Positions 18,901-25,467 of a stretch of 45,738 nt of DNA are shown here, in pieces; within the stretch, counting starts at the first letter, position 1, and each line of letters starts with the position of its first letter. Source of the stretch: Brevundimonas sp. UBA7664 (GTDB taxonomy: Bacteria > Pseudomonadota > Alphaproteobacteria > Caulobacterales > Caulobacteraceae). The notes below the pieces were generated by a model that was not told the origin of the DNA, ran no database searches, and saw nothing but the letters and a program-made list of their open reading frames with translations. Location of the stretch: assembly GCF_002483305.1 (NCBI RefSeq), contig NZ_DLHQ01000045.1, positions 116,919 through 162,656 on the forward strand, given 5' to 3'. The position numbers were made by a program, and so were the translations under genes.

Positions 18901-19381
18901 CGAGGGCGGCGGGGTCGTCGACCGCGGCTGGTCGCCGGCGATCAATGTCGGGGCGGCGGTGCTGATCCCCGAGGAGTATGTGCCCGATCTGAACGTGCGC
19001 CTGAGCCTTTATCGGCGTCTGTCCGACGCTGAAAACAGCGAGACGCGCGAGGCGCTGGCCGCCGAGCTGATCGACCGGTTCGGCCCGCTGCCGGACGAGG
19101 CCAAACAGCTGCTGCGCATCGTCGGCATCAAGGCCAACTGCAAGACCGCCTGTATCGAACGCATCGACATCGGGCCCAAGGGCGCCGTGCTGACGCTGCG
19201 CAACAACGCCTTCCCCAATCCGATGGGGCTGGTCGGGCTGATCCAGAAGAACCACGCCTTCTGGAAGATCCGGCCGGACCAGAAGATCGTGGTCAAGGGC
19301 GAGTGGGACACGGCGGCGGAGCGGCTCAAGGTGGCCGAGCGGATCACCGCCGATCTGGCGCGGGTGGCGGGGGCGGGCTGA
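15926..19381 (+). CDS. mfd: Transcription-repair coupling factor Mfd
   Basis: A 1151-residue translocase that removes stalled RNA polymerase from damaged template and recruits UvrA. The UvrB-like N-terminal region includes 'VEFPAWDCLPYDRLSP'; the RNA-polymerase interaction (CarD-like) domain starts with 'TTGDLVVHLDHGIGRYEG' near residue 485; the helicase core has Walker A 'GDVGFGKTE' near 630, the DEEQ box near 728, 'TATPIPRT', and 'RGRIGR'; the C-terminal autoinhibitory D7 domain follows from about residue 1000. Length equals typical Mfd (about 1150). It overlaps the sdhE stop. Motif III is nearly identical to that in RecG across the gap, as expected for the RecG/Mfd branch. Confidence 0.97.
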   Translation: MDGALPKRGDQELGGAPEGLDALVVAERLKADGGVGVFVARDYARMGEFVQAFGFFADGIEIVEFPAWDCLPYDRLSPTSSVSAERMAALTRLAQRAPGDRKPMLLVTTVSAAMQRTPPREVTSGAGFQTTVGLDLETAALERYFAANGYMRASTVSEKGEFAVRGGVIDVYPPGFEEPVRLDMFGSELESIRTFDPATQRSTGQRREVHLAPVSEALLDPDSISRFRTGYLGLFGAAGDDPLYAAISEGARRQGMEHWLPLLYDRLETLFDYLPDDARVFLDNQVEAARGERWTLTRDAYEARRDASMGKGGAAYRALPPERLYLGESDWNNALAGRWVRRLSPFHGPGEDAGGRLGRSFSAERAQDSVNLFEAVARHAQALKAAGKRVLFASWTEGSSERLAAMLADHGLEHVVAVRNWADVQAAPKDIYLRGVLPVEHGFETDAIAVISETDMLGDRLARPKKKRRASNFLAEASALTTGDLVVHLDHGIGRYEGLKTLEIQQAPHDCLELLYAGDSKLYLPVENIDLLTRYGSESDGAQLDRLGGAGWQARKAKAKARLRDMAEGLIALAAKRSLRSSDPITPPHGLFDEFCARFPYEETDDQLNAIGDVLEDLGKGTPMDRLICGDVGFGKTEVALRAAFVVAMTGQQVAIVCPTTLLARQHFKTFSERFAGWPVKVRHLSRMVTARDAAETRAGLKDGSFEIVVGTHAVLSDQVGFKDLGLVIVDEEQHFGVKHKEKLKGLRADVHLLTLTATPIPRTLQMALSGIREMSIIATPPVDRLAVRTYVTPWDPVLVREALLREKYRGGQAYYVVPRLSDLPDIEQFLREKVPEIKFVVGHGQMSPTQLEDVMSAFYDGSYDLLLSTTIVESGLDVPTANTLIVHKADMFGLAQLHQIRGRIGRAKARAFAYLTTPPNKPMSLSSERRLQVLQSLDNLGAGFQLASHDLDQRGGGNLLGDEQSGHIREVGVELYQQMLEDAVAELRQAGEGGGVVDRGWSPAINVGAAVLIPEEYVPDLNVRLSLYRRLSDAENSETREALAAELIDRFGPLPDEAKQLLRIVGIKANCKTACIERIDIGPKGAVLTLRNNAFPNPMGLVGLIQKNHAFWKIRPDQKIVVKGEWDTAAERLKVAERITADLARVAGAG

Positions 19382-19460
19382 GGCTGTGAACCGGACGTCG
19401 CTCGCCCTAGGCTGACGCCCGCGAGTCGCGGCCAGCGGGCGGCGACGGGGAGGGACGGCC

Positions 19461-20864
19461 ATGGCGCGCAAGCCCACGACATCCACAGGGGTTCGCAAAC
19501 GCGCCCCGGCCGTGAAGAAGGCCGCACCGGGGGTCGCCGTTCCGGATGGTGCGCCTCTGCCGCCGCCGGTCCGCAAGCCGATCTGGACCCATCTGTATTT
19601 CCAGGTGCTGGTCGCCATCAGCCTGGGCGCCCTGATCGGGCATTTCTGGCCGGTCTTCGGGGAGAGCCTGAAGCCGCTGGGCGACGCCTTCATCCGGCTG
19701 GTGAAGATGATCATCGCCCCTGTGATCTTCCTGACCGTGGCGACGGGGATCGCGCACCTGCGCGACCTCGGCAAGCTGGGCAAGGTGGTGGGCAAGGCCT
19801 TCGCCTATTTCCTGACCTTCTCGACCCTGGCGCTGATCGTCGGCCTGGTCGTGGCCAATGTGGTGAAGCCCGGCGCGGGCATGAACGTCGATCCGGCGAC
19901 GCTCGATCCGGCGGCGGTCGAGACCTATGTCGCCAAGGCGCACGACACCGACATCGTCGCCTTCCTGATGAACATCATTCCCGAGACCGTGGTCGGCGCC
20001 TTCGCCGGCGGCGAAATCCTGCAGGTGCTGTTCTTCGCCATCCTGTTCGGCATCTCGCTGGCGATCATCGGCGAGCGGGCCCAGCCGGTGATGGCGGTGC
20101 TGGAGAGCGTGTCGGAGGCCTTCTTCAAACTGGTCGCCATATTGATGAAGGCGGCGCCGATCGGGGCGTTCGGGGCCTTCGCCTTCACCATCGGCCGGTA
20201 CGGGATCGAGTCGGTGATCAACCTCGCCGCCCTGGTGGCCACCTTCTACCTGACCTCGGCCTTCTTCGTGGTCGTCGTGCTGGGCGCCGTGGCAAGGGTC
20301 AACGGCTTCTCGATCTTCAAGCTGATCCGTTACCTGAAGGAGGAGCTGCTGCTGGTTCTTGGGACCTCGTCGTCCGAGGCGGCCCTGCCCAGTCTGATCG
20401 AGAAGATGGGCCGGGCCGGTTGCGACAAGTCGGTGGTCGGGCTGGTCGTGCCGACGGGCTATTCGTTCAATCTGGACGGCACCAACATCTATATGACGCT
20501 GGCGGCCCTGTTCATCGCCCAGGCCTGTGGCGTCGAGCTGTCGCTGGGCGACCAGCTGCTGCTGCTGGCCGTGGCGATGCTGAGCTCCAAGGGTGCGGCG
20601 GGGGTCACCGGGGCGGGGTTCATCACCCTGGCGGCGACGCTGGCGGTGGTGCCGAGCGTGCCGGTGGCGGGCATGGCCCTGATCCTCGGCGTCGACCGGT
20701 TCATGAGCGAGTGCCGGGCCCTGACCAATTTCATCGGCAACGCCGTGGCCACGATCGTGGTGGCCCGATGGGAGAAGGGGCTGGATCGCGAGGCGCTGGA
20801 TCGGGCGCTGGCGGGCGGGCCGACGCCGGTGGCCGTCGGCAGTCGGGAGGCCGACGACGATTGA
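19461..20864 (+). CDS. dctA: C4-dicarboxylate:cation symporter DctA
   Basis: A 467-residue DAACS-family inner-membrane transporter importing C4-dicarboxylates such as succinate, fumarate and malate with cations. DctA-type motifs are 'LVKMIIAPVIFLTV' in the N-terminal part, 'GTSSSEAALP' in the serine-rich hairpin, 'NLDGTNIYM' at the substrate/cation site and 'DRFMSECRALTNFIGN' near the C terminus. The first about 38 residues form a Lys/Ala/Pro-rich hydrophilic leader not usual in DctA, so a downstream start is conceivable; a GGGAGGGACGG sequence just before the chosen ATG supports it. It follows mfd by 79 bases and is followed by a strong hairpin. Confidence 0.9.
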   Translation: MARKPTTSTGVRKRAPAVKKAAPGVAVPDGAPLPPPVRKPIWTHLYFQVLVAISLGALIGHFWPVFGESLKPLGDAFIRLVKMIIAPVIFLTVATGIAHLRDLGKLGKVVGKAFAYFLTFSTLALIVGLVVANVVKPGAGMNVDPATLDPAAVETYVAKAHDTDIVAFLMNIIPETVVGAFAGGEILQVLFFAILFGISLAIIGERAQPVMAVLESVSEAFFKLVAILMKAAPIGAFGAFAFTIGRYGIESVINLAALVATFYLTSAFFVVVVLGAVARVNGFSIFKLIRYLKEELLLVLGTSSSEAALPSLIEKMGRAGCDKSVVGLVVPTGYSFNLDGTNIYMTLAALFIAQACGVELSLGDQLLLLAVAMLSSKGAAGVTGAGFITLAATLAVVPSVPVAGMALILGVDRFMSECRALTNFIGNAVATIVVARWEKGLDREALDRALAGGPTPVAVGSREADDD

Positions 20865-20878
20865 CCTTTCGTCCAGTT

Positions 20879-20910
20879 GGCCCCGCAAGCGAGCCGTTGC
20901 GTCCGGGGCC
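20879..20910 (+). terminator. GC-rich hairpin downstream of dctA
   Basis: GGCCCCG (20879-20885) pairs perfectly with CGGGGCC (20904-20910), with extra CAA/TTG pairing inside. It starts 14 bases after the dctA stop. No T-run follows, so its terminator role is inferred from position. Confidence 0.45.
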
Positions 20911-20913
20911 GTA

Positions 20914-21115
20914 AGGTTCATCACAAAGGACACGAAGGAGGCACGAAGGCCACGAAGAGACCGGAGACGCGGTTGGGGCGGTGGCGTCTTCCGCAATTGG
21001 TTCGCGGCGTACGCCGCATTCCCTTCTGACGGCATTGGCCGGAAGATCGGCGCTGTCAGCCGCACAGGTCCCTTGGCGTCCTTCGTGCCTCCTTCGTGTC
21101 CTTCGTGATGAACCT
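20914..21115. repeat. Long inverted-repeat element with CACGAAGGA-type arms
   Basis: Two 36-base arms (20914-20949 and 21080-21115) are reverse complements with one mismatch (position 20925). Each arm contains short tandem units of the form CACGAAGG with 2-3 base spacers. The 130-base interior has no usable ORF and contains a smaller palindrome (GCGGCGTACGCCGC, about 21005-21018). The composition of the arms (A+G-rich on one strand) is unlike the neighbouring coding DNA. Arms of this ACGAAGGACACGAAGG kind are, from memory, dispersed repeats in several bacterial genomes, sometimes around small GxxExxY or four-helix-bundle protein genes; no such gene is present here. A deleted or non-autonomous element is one reading. 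Confidence 0.75.
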
Positions 21116-21146
21116 GCTCAGGTCGGGAGGAAGGGCGCGGAAGGCG

Positions 21147-21343
21147 CTATCCCGCCGCCGCCCGTTCCAGTTCGGCTATGTTGAGCCGCTTCATCTCCAT
21201 CATGGCGGCGACGACGCGCTGGCGGACGTTGGCGTCGATGCGCGATCCGGCAGCACCGAGACGCAGAACTCGACGGCCTCCTCCGCCTGTTTGTCGAACC
21301 ACAGGCAGGGCATGATTTTTTGACGGGGCGGCAGGTCGGTCAT
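21147..21343 (-). pseudogene. Remnant of a PhnB-like VOC-family protein gene
   Basis: Two ends of one gene survive without its middle. From the ATG at 21343 the reading gives 'QKIMPCLWFDKQAEEAVEF', the N terminus of PhnB/YjdN-like VOC proteins. A shift of frame near 21248 then gives 'SRIDA', and directly after it 'NVRQRVVAAMMEMKRLNIAE' to a stop at 21147, matching the family's usual C terminus (AMM.M.K.DIA.LE.A). Family members are about 150-165 residues; roughly 100 codons between SRIDA and the C-terminal helix are missing. So there are two lesions: a one-base frameshift and a large deletion. It lies between the inverted-repeat element and the ArsC-like gene. Confidence 0.7.
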
Positions 21344-21354
21344 GGCGCGATCCT

Positions 21355-21383
21355 TTGCTGACCCGAGGGCTACAGTAAACTAT
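21355..21383 (+). promoter_or_regulatory. Possible sigma-70-type promoter for the ArsC-like gene
   Basis: TTGCTG (21355-21360) and AACTAT (21378-21383) are spaced by 17 bases and lie about 60 bases upstream of the ArsC-like ATG, in an unusually A+T-rich patch for this window. On the opposite strand the same patch could serve the VOC remnant. By-eye call. Confidence 0.3.
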
Positions 21384-21445
21384 CAGGTTAAATGCAAACA
21401 CGGGCACCGCTTGCGGTTCCGCGGCCGGCTCGGCAAACAGGCCGC

Positions 21446-21793
21446 ATGACCCTGACCCTCTACGGCATCCCCAACTGCGACACCGTCAAGAAGGCGCGCG
21501 TCTGGCTGGACCAGCACGGCGTGGCCTTCGATTTCCAGGACTACAAGAAGGCCGGGATCGACCGGCCGCGGCTGGAGGGCTGGGTGGCCGAGCATGGGTG
21601 GGAGACGGTGCTGAATCGCGCCGGCACGACCTTCCGGGCGTTGCCGGACGCCGACAAGACCGGTCTGGACGCAGGGAAGGCCGTCGCCCTCATGCTGGCC
21701 CAGCCGTCGATGATCAAACGGCCCGTGCTGGACCTCGGCGACCGGACGCTCGTCGGCTTCAAGCCGGAGCGTTACGCGGCGATCGTGACCTAG
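21446..21793 (+). CDS. ArsC/Spx/YffB-family thioredoxin-fold protein
   Basis: A 115-residue protein of the ArsC family (PF03960), YffB-like branch. It begins with 'YGIPNCDTVKKARVWL', placing a single cysteine at residue 11 in the NCDT motif, and has the conserved 'IKRPVLD' arginine segment near residue 92. There is no CxxC pair, unlike Spx. Such proteins are often annotated as arsenate reductase, but YffB-like members have no proven arsenate activity and no ars genes are nearby. The ATG at 21446 begins the conserved fold; an upstream ATG at 21392 would add a non-conserved leader. Its stop shares a CTAG with the convergent DUF2188 gene. Confidence 0.88.
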   Translation: MTLTLYGIPNCDTVKKARVWLDQHGVAFDFQDYKKAGIDRPRLEGWVAEHGWETVLNRAGTTFRALPDADKTGLDAGKAVALMLAQPSMIKRPVLDLGDRTLVGFKPERYAAIVT

Positions 21794-22029
21794 CCTTCGA
21801 CGTCGACCTCGGGCCGGTCGTGGCCGTCGGCGCGTTCGGTGATCCAGTTTCCAGACGCGTCGGCATATTCGATCAGCGTGTTCTCGTCGGGCACCTTCTG
21901 CTCGCGCGAAACGGCGATCGCGGCTGCGCGGGCTGCGTCATGGTCAGGGTAGGTCTCGGAGTAGGTGCCGGCCAGCTGGTAGGCCCAGCCGCCGTCATGC
22001 TCGACGATGCGATAGGTGATCTGGACCAT
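21790..22029 (-). CDS. DUF2188 small protein
   Basis: A 79-residue soluble protein resembling DUF2188: 'YRIVEHDGGWAYQLAGTYS' is followed by a D-H-D-A-A-R-A-A-A helix and a beta strand 'NTLIEYADASGNW'. This strand-strand-helix-strand layout, with a W-A-Y core, is typical of the family, whose function is unknown. The start at 22029 is chosen because conserved sequence begins there; the longer frame would add an arginine-rich leader. It is monocistronic and converges on the ArsC-like gene. Confidence 0.7.
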   Translation of the reverse strand: MVQITYRIVEHDGGWAYQLAGTYSETYPDHDAARAAAIAVSREQKVPDENTLIEYADASGNWITERADGHDRPEVDVEG

Positions 22030-22217
22030 GGGGCGGGCTCCGGCTGCGGCTGGGAAGGGGTCTCGGTAAGCGAACGCGGGACGGGGCGGGCCGTTGCAAC
22101 GGGCTGGGCGCCAGGGCGGGCGAAATCTCCGCATCCGGCGCATCCACTGGCGGGGCCGGCGGCGACTACCCTATGAAGGCGCGGGCGACAGGCCCGGCGC
22201 GACGAGGGGTGACGACG

Positions 22218-22640
22218 ATGGAAGACCTGTTCCGTTCCTATTGGTGGCTGCTGTTCCCGCTGGCCTGGTTCATATCTTCGGGCTTTTCCAGCTTCCTCAA
22301 CTACCGCCGGCAGAAGGATACGCTGAAGCTGATCCAGGCCTATGCCGAAAAGGGTCAGGAGCCGCCCGCCGCCCTGCTCAAGGTGCTCGATCGTCCGATC
22401 GACGCGGACACCGAGATGTGGCGCTCGGACAACAGCGGGCGCTCGGGCCGGCCCGGTGACGGTTCGTGGTTCTCGGTCGTGTTGTTCGGGGTCATGGCCG
22501 CCGGTTTCGCCTACGCCAGCTATGCCGACATCTACGGCGCGCAGGAGGCCTTCCTGATCGTCAGCTTCGTGCTGGGCGCCCTGTGTCTGGCCTCGCTGGT
22601 CTCGGCCCTGCGCAGCGGCGGGCGCGGTCCGCGGGACTGA
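22218..22640 (+). CDS. DUF6249-like membrane protein (cassette 1, gene A)
   Basis: A 140-residue protein with a TM helix at about residues 8-26, a cytoplasmic helical segment ending in 'AYAEKGQEPPAALLKVL' (about 41-57), and two further TM helices at about 84-103 and 110-130. The KGQ-x2-P segment and layout match the protein at 24464, which is a clear DUF6249 member, although overall identity is low. A GAGGGG site precedes the ATG at 22218. It is followed after 21 bases by an ECF sigma-factor gene and then a small two-TM gene, the same order as at 24464-25870. A sensory or sigma-modulating role is an inference from this repeated context. Confidence 0.75.
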   Translation: MEDLFRSYWWLLFPLAWFISSGFSSFLNYRRQKDTLKLIQAYAEKGQEPPAALLKVLDRPIDADTEMWRSDNSGRSGRPGDGSWFSVVLFGVMAAGFAYASYADIYGAQEAFLIVSFVLGALCLASLVSALRSGGRGPRD

Positions 22641-22661
22641 TGCCGGCCGGGACCGGGCGCC

Positions 22662-23201
22662 ATGGGGGGACCTCAGACCGACGCTGAGCTGGTGGCGCGC
22701 GCGCTCGCCGGCTCGGACGCGGCCTTTTCGCGGCTGATCGAGCGGCACCAGGCGGCCGTGCGCGGCTTTCTGCGGCGGATGCTGGGCGGCGGCTGGGCCG
22801 AGGCGGACGATGTGGCCCAGGACGCCTTCGTCGCGGCTTGGGGCGCGCTGCGCTCGCTCAGGGACGCCGCCGGCGTCCGCGCCTGGTTGTGCGGCATCGC
22901 CTGGCGCAAGGCCCAGGACCGCATCCGCTCCGCGCGTCGCGGCGCCGCGCGCGACAACATCTGGCTGGAGACGGTCGAGACCCCGCCCGGCGTGTCGCCC
23001 GAGGACCGGATGTCCGTGACGGCGGCCATGGCCGAACTGCCGCCCGACGTCCGCGCCTGCGTGGCCCTGTGCCTGGCCGACGGCTGGTCGCACGGCGAGG
23101 CGTCCATGGCCCTGGGCTTGCCCCTTGGCACCGTGAAGTCGCATGTTGCGCGGGGACGGGCGAGTTTGCTCAAGGCGCTGGGAGGTCCGGATGACGCCTG
23201 A
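22662..23201 (+). CDS. ECF-family RNA polymerase sigma factor (cassette 1, gene B)
   Basis: A 179-residue sigma-70-family factor with only regions 2 and 4. Region 2 contains 'AFSRLIERHQAAVRGFLRRM' and the core-binding 'EADDVAQDAFVAAW'; region 4 contains 'LPPDVRACVALCLADGWSHG' and the HTH end 'LPLGTVKSHVARGRASL'. It should direct polymerase to a small set of promoters. No N- or C-terminal sensory extension is present, so control is probably by a partner protein. Its last 11 bases overlap the start of the small two-TM gene, as in cassette 2. Target promoters cannot be read with confidence from this window. Confidence 0.9.
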   Translation: MGGPQTDAELVARALAGSDAAFSRLIERHQAAVRGFLRRMLGGGWAEADDVAQDAFVAAWGALRSLRDAAGVRAWLCGIAWRKAQDRIRSARRGAARDNIWLETVETPPGVSPEDRMSVTAAMAELPPDVRACVALCLADGWSHGEASMALGLPLGTVKSHVARGRASLLKALGGPDDA

Positions 23202-23514
23202 ACAGAAACTGGCCGCCCTGTTCGCCGCCGAGGCTCCGCCGGCGCGGGACTATCTGTTCCAGGCGCGGATGGCGCAGGCGATCGCCCTGCGCCGGGCGTG
23301 GATGACCGTGGCCGCGCTCGTGCCGTGGGTCGTGGCCGCCATCGCCGTGCTGTGGGCCCTGATCCCGGTGGTCGGACCGATGAGCGACAGTCTGGGCGCC
23401 GCGCTCCAGCCCGCCGCCGCCATGCTGGCCGGGGCGGCGGTCACCGCCGTCGCGGCCCTGTGGCTGTCGCGCCGCTTCAACGGCGGCATCCGGGGTCCGT
23501 TCAGCGCAGGCTGA
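23191..23514 (+). CDS. Small two-TM protein, candidate anti-sigma factor (cassette 1, gene C)
   Basis: A 107-residue protein with a cytoplasmic N terminus of about 35 residues containing 'LAALFAAEAPPARDYLFQAR', then TM helices at about 37-58 and 70-91 and a short basic tail. A similar L-F-A-x(2,4)-P-P-x2-D-x2-F pattern opens the equivalent protein in cassette 2. There is no H-x3-C-x2-C zinc anti-sigma motif. The start is fixed by a GGAGG at 23181-23185 and overlaps the sigma-factor end by 11 bases, giving translational coupling. Position directly after an ECF sigma gene, with TM helices behind a short cytosolic part, fits an anti-sigma factor, but this is inference. Its 3' end overlaps the convergent phosphatase-fold gene by 14 bases. 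Confidence 0.75.
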   Translation: MTPEQKLAALFAAEAPPARDYLFQARMAQAIALRRAWMTVAALVPWVVAAIAVLWALIPVVGPMSDSLGAALQPAAAMLAGAAVTAVAALWLSRRFNGGIRGPFSAG

Positions 23515-24310
23515 CGGTCGCCGCCACGCCGAAATGGTCTGACGGATATTCGCCGTCGATCGGCGCGGAGCCGATCACCGCGGCCCGAACCGGCGCGAAA
23601 TGCGCGGTCTCGGCGAAGATGTGGTCGATGACCCGATGCGGGTGGCCTCTGGCCGGATTCAGGGTGGTTTCGGCGGCTCCACGGGGCAGGGCGCTGAAGA
23701 AGCGCGGTCCGGTCAGGGCGGCGAGGCCCGCGTCCGCCTGCACAGCGTTGAAATCGCCCATGACGATCAGGGGCGTGCCGTCCAGCGGCAGCATGGAGAC
23801 CAGGTCGGCGATCTGGCGCGCGCGGACGGCGGCGGCGTCCTCCTGCCAGGCCAGGTGGGTGTTGACGACGTCCACCGCCCGCCCGCCCAGCGACACCCGG
23901 ACCCGGATGGCGGTGCGGTAGTCGTCCAGAGGCTGGAGCTTGCGGGAATCAACCCCGGCGACCGGCAGACGGCTGAGCAGGGCGTTGCCGTAGCGGCGCG
24001 GGGCGCCCTCCGGATCGGTCGAGACGAAATGGACCGAATAGCCGCGCAGGGCGTCGGCGATCGTCTGCGCCTGGTTGGGCAGGCCGACAGCGGCGTCCGC
24101 CAGAACCTCCTGCAGGCCGATGACGTCGGGGTCCCCGGCGCGGAGGGCGGCGACCAGCAGGGGCAGGCGCGCGGCCCAGTCGCCCTGGTTGTGCCAGATG
24201 TTGAAGCTGACCAGTGTCAGGTCGCGGACGCCGCGGCTGCCAGGGACGGTGGCGCAGGCGGCCGTCGGCGCGGCGGCCAGTCCGGCCAGCAGGAGGCGGC
24301 GGTCGATCAT
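23501..24310 (-). CDS. Exported endonuclease/exonuclease/phosphatase-fold protein
   Basis: A 269-residue metal-dependent hydrolase of the EEP (DNase I-like) superfamily. The fold's residues are visible: Asn37 in 'SFNIWH', Glu68 in 'GLQEVL', the 'NTHLAW' strand, 'MGDFNAV' and C-terminal 'SDHFGV'. The N terminus 'MIDRRLLLAGLAAAPTAAC' has a twin arginine and a hydrophobic core, so Tat export is possible; the cysteine at residue 19 could be lipidated, though the -3 position is Thr rather than Leu/Val/Ile. Substrate is not clear: nucleic acid, phosphoinositide or sphingolipid-type headgroups all occur in the superfamily. It lies on the opposite strand between the two sigma cassettes. Confidence 0.85.
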   Translation of the reverse strand: MIDRRLLLAGLAAAPTAACATVPGSRGVRDLTLVSFNIWHNQGDWAARLPLLVAALRAGDPDVIGLQEVLADAAVGLPNQAQTIADALRGYSVHFVSTDPEGAPRRYGNALLSRLPVAGVDSRKLQPLDDYRTAIRVRVSLGGRAVDVVNTHLAWQEDAAAVRARQIADLVSMLPLDGTPLIVMGDFNAVQADAGLAALTGPRFFSALPRGAAETTLNPARGHPHRVIDHIFAETAHFAPVRAAVIGSAPIDGEYPSDHFGVAATVSLR

Positions 24311-24463
24311 GGCGGCTCCTCGCGTTCGCGGCCCCTTTACCGGGTTTCCCCCGCCTTACGAAAGTTTCACCTGCCGGTCCGCATCCGTACGGCCCCGCGG
24401 ATGCCTCTTGTCGTCAGAAGGCCGAAGCATCACGCTCCGGTTTGAACGAGAGGGAACAACCCA

Positions 24464-24880
24464 ATGGAAGACTTCATCCCGCTGGTGGCCATTCTGTCGA
24501 TGTTCGGCACCATCACCGCCATCTTTTTCGGCCCGACCTATCTGAAATCCCGCGATCGCCGCGAGACCCAGGAGACCGTCCGCCGCGCCATCGACAAGGG
24601 CCAGCCGCTGCCGCCCGAAGTCCTCGACGCCCTGACCAAGGACGTCGTCAAGAACCAGCCCTCGCGGACCCGCGACATCCGCCGCGGCATCATCTGGATC
24701 GCGAGCGGCGTCGGCATCGCCGCCTTCGGCATCATCAACGAACTGAGCTGGGGCAACAGCGGCTGGGATCACGACGACGGCGCCATGATCAGCGGCGGCC
24801 TGCTGGGCTTCGCGGCCATCCCGTTCACCATCGGCCTGGCCTATCTGGTCCTGAGCTTCTTCAACAAGAACAAGGACTGA
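24464..24880 (+). CDS. DUF6249 membrane protein (cassette 2, gene A)
   Basis: A 138-residue protein recognisable as DUF6249: 'MEDFIPLVAILSMFG' TM start, then a cytoplasmic helix with 'RETQETVRRAIDKGQPLPPE' (about residues 33-52), then 'RDIRRGIIWIASGVGIAAFG' and a last TM at about 111-131. The acidic loop 'WDHDDGA' lies between the last two helices. A GAGAGGGAAC ribosome site precedes the ATG. It is the first gene of a three-gene unit with an ECF sigma factor 26 bases downstream, mirroring the unit at 22218. Molecular function of DUF6249 is unknown; frequent association with sigma factors suggests involvement in their control. Confidence 0.85.
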   Translation: MEDFIPLVAILSMFGTITAIFFGPTYLKSRDRRETQETVRRAIDKGQPLPPEVLDALTKDVVKNQPSRTRDIRRGIIWIASGVGIAAFGIINELSWGNSGWDHDDGAMISGGLLGFAAIPFTIGLAYLVLSFFNKNKD

Positions 24881-24906
24881 GGCCGGACGGACAGGGGGAC
24901 TCCATC

Positions 24907-25467
24907 ATGACCCAATCCCTGGTCGACCGGCACGACGTCGAGCTCGCCGCCCTCGCGGCGGCGGGCGGACGGCGGGAGTTCGGAGAGCTGGTGCGCCGCC
25001 ACAGCTCGGCGGTGCGCGGCCTGCTGCGGCGGATGGGGGCCCAGCCCTCGCTCGCCGACGACATCGCCCAGGACGCCTTCATCCAGGCGTTCGAGCGGTG
25101 CGCCGAGTTCCGCGGCGAGGGCACCTTCGCCGCCTGGGTCAAGCGGATCGCCGCGCGCCTCTATATCAAGCGGGTCGCCAAGGAAGCCCGCTATGTCGCT
25201 GAAGTCGGGAATGAAGACGCCGCGCCCGCGCCGGATCATGCGGGCCTGGTCGATCTCGACGAAGCCCTCAAGGCGCTCAGCGAGCCCGAACGACTCTGTG
25301 TCTCCCTTTGTCACGGGGCCGGCATGGCGCATCCGGAGATCGCCACCGCCCTCAATTTGCCACTCGGTACGGTGAAGTCTCATGTCAAACGTGGTCTGGA
25401 TAAACTCCGCGCGCGGCTCCAGCCGCAGGCCGGACAGCCCTTGGGGAGCACGCAGCATGTCGGCTGA
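24907..25467 (+). CDS. ECF-family RNA polymerase sigma factor (cassette 2, gene B)
   Basis: A 186-residue ECF sigma factor. Region 2 shows 'EFGELVRRHSSAVRGLLRRM' and 'LADDIAQDAFIQAFERC'; region 4 shows 'ALSEPERLCVSLCHGAGMAH' and the HTH 'LPLGTVKSHVKRGLDKL'. It shares with the cassette 1 sigma factor the xSAVRGxLRRM/AAVRGFLRRM segment, the D-D-x-A-Q-D-A-F core and an identical LPLGTVKSHV recognition-helix entry, so the two are likely paralogues and might read similar promoters. The ATG at 24907 is set by the conserved region 2 start; upstream frame is open only by G+C bias. Its end overlaps gene C by 11 bases. Confidence 0.92.
   Translation: MTQSLVDRHDVELAALAAAGGRREFGELVRRHSSAVRGLLRRMGAQPSLADDIAQDAFIQAFERCAEFRGEGTFAAWVKRIAARLYIKRVAKEARYVAEVGNEDAAPAPDHAGLVDLDEALKALSEPERLCVSLCHGAGMAHPEIATALNLPLGTVKSHVKRGLDKLRARLQPQAGQPLGSTQHVG

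Noticed and set aside
15806..19795. 1329-codon open frame antisense to mfd
   Set aside because: Its product is a low-complexity His/Arg/Gln/Gly-rich string with no domain, and mfd on the other strand is complete. Such long shadows are expected from G+C-biased third positions.
21147..21407. 86-codon ORF as an intact gene
   Set aside because: Only its last 30 codons resemble a protein family (PhnB-like C terminus), and its N-terminal half is the wrong frame of the same broken gene. It is reported as a pseudogene.
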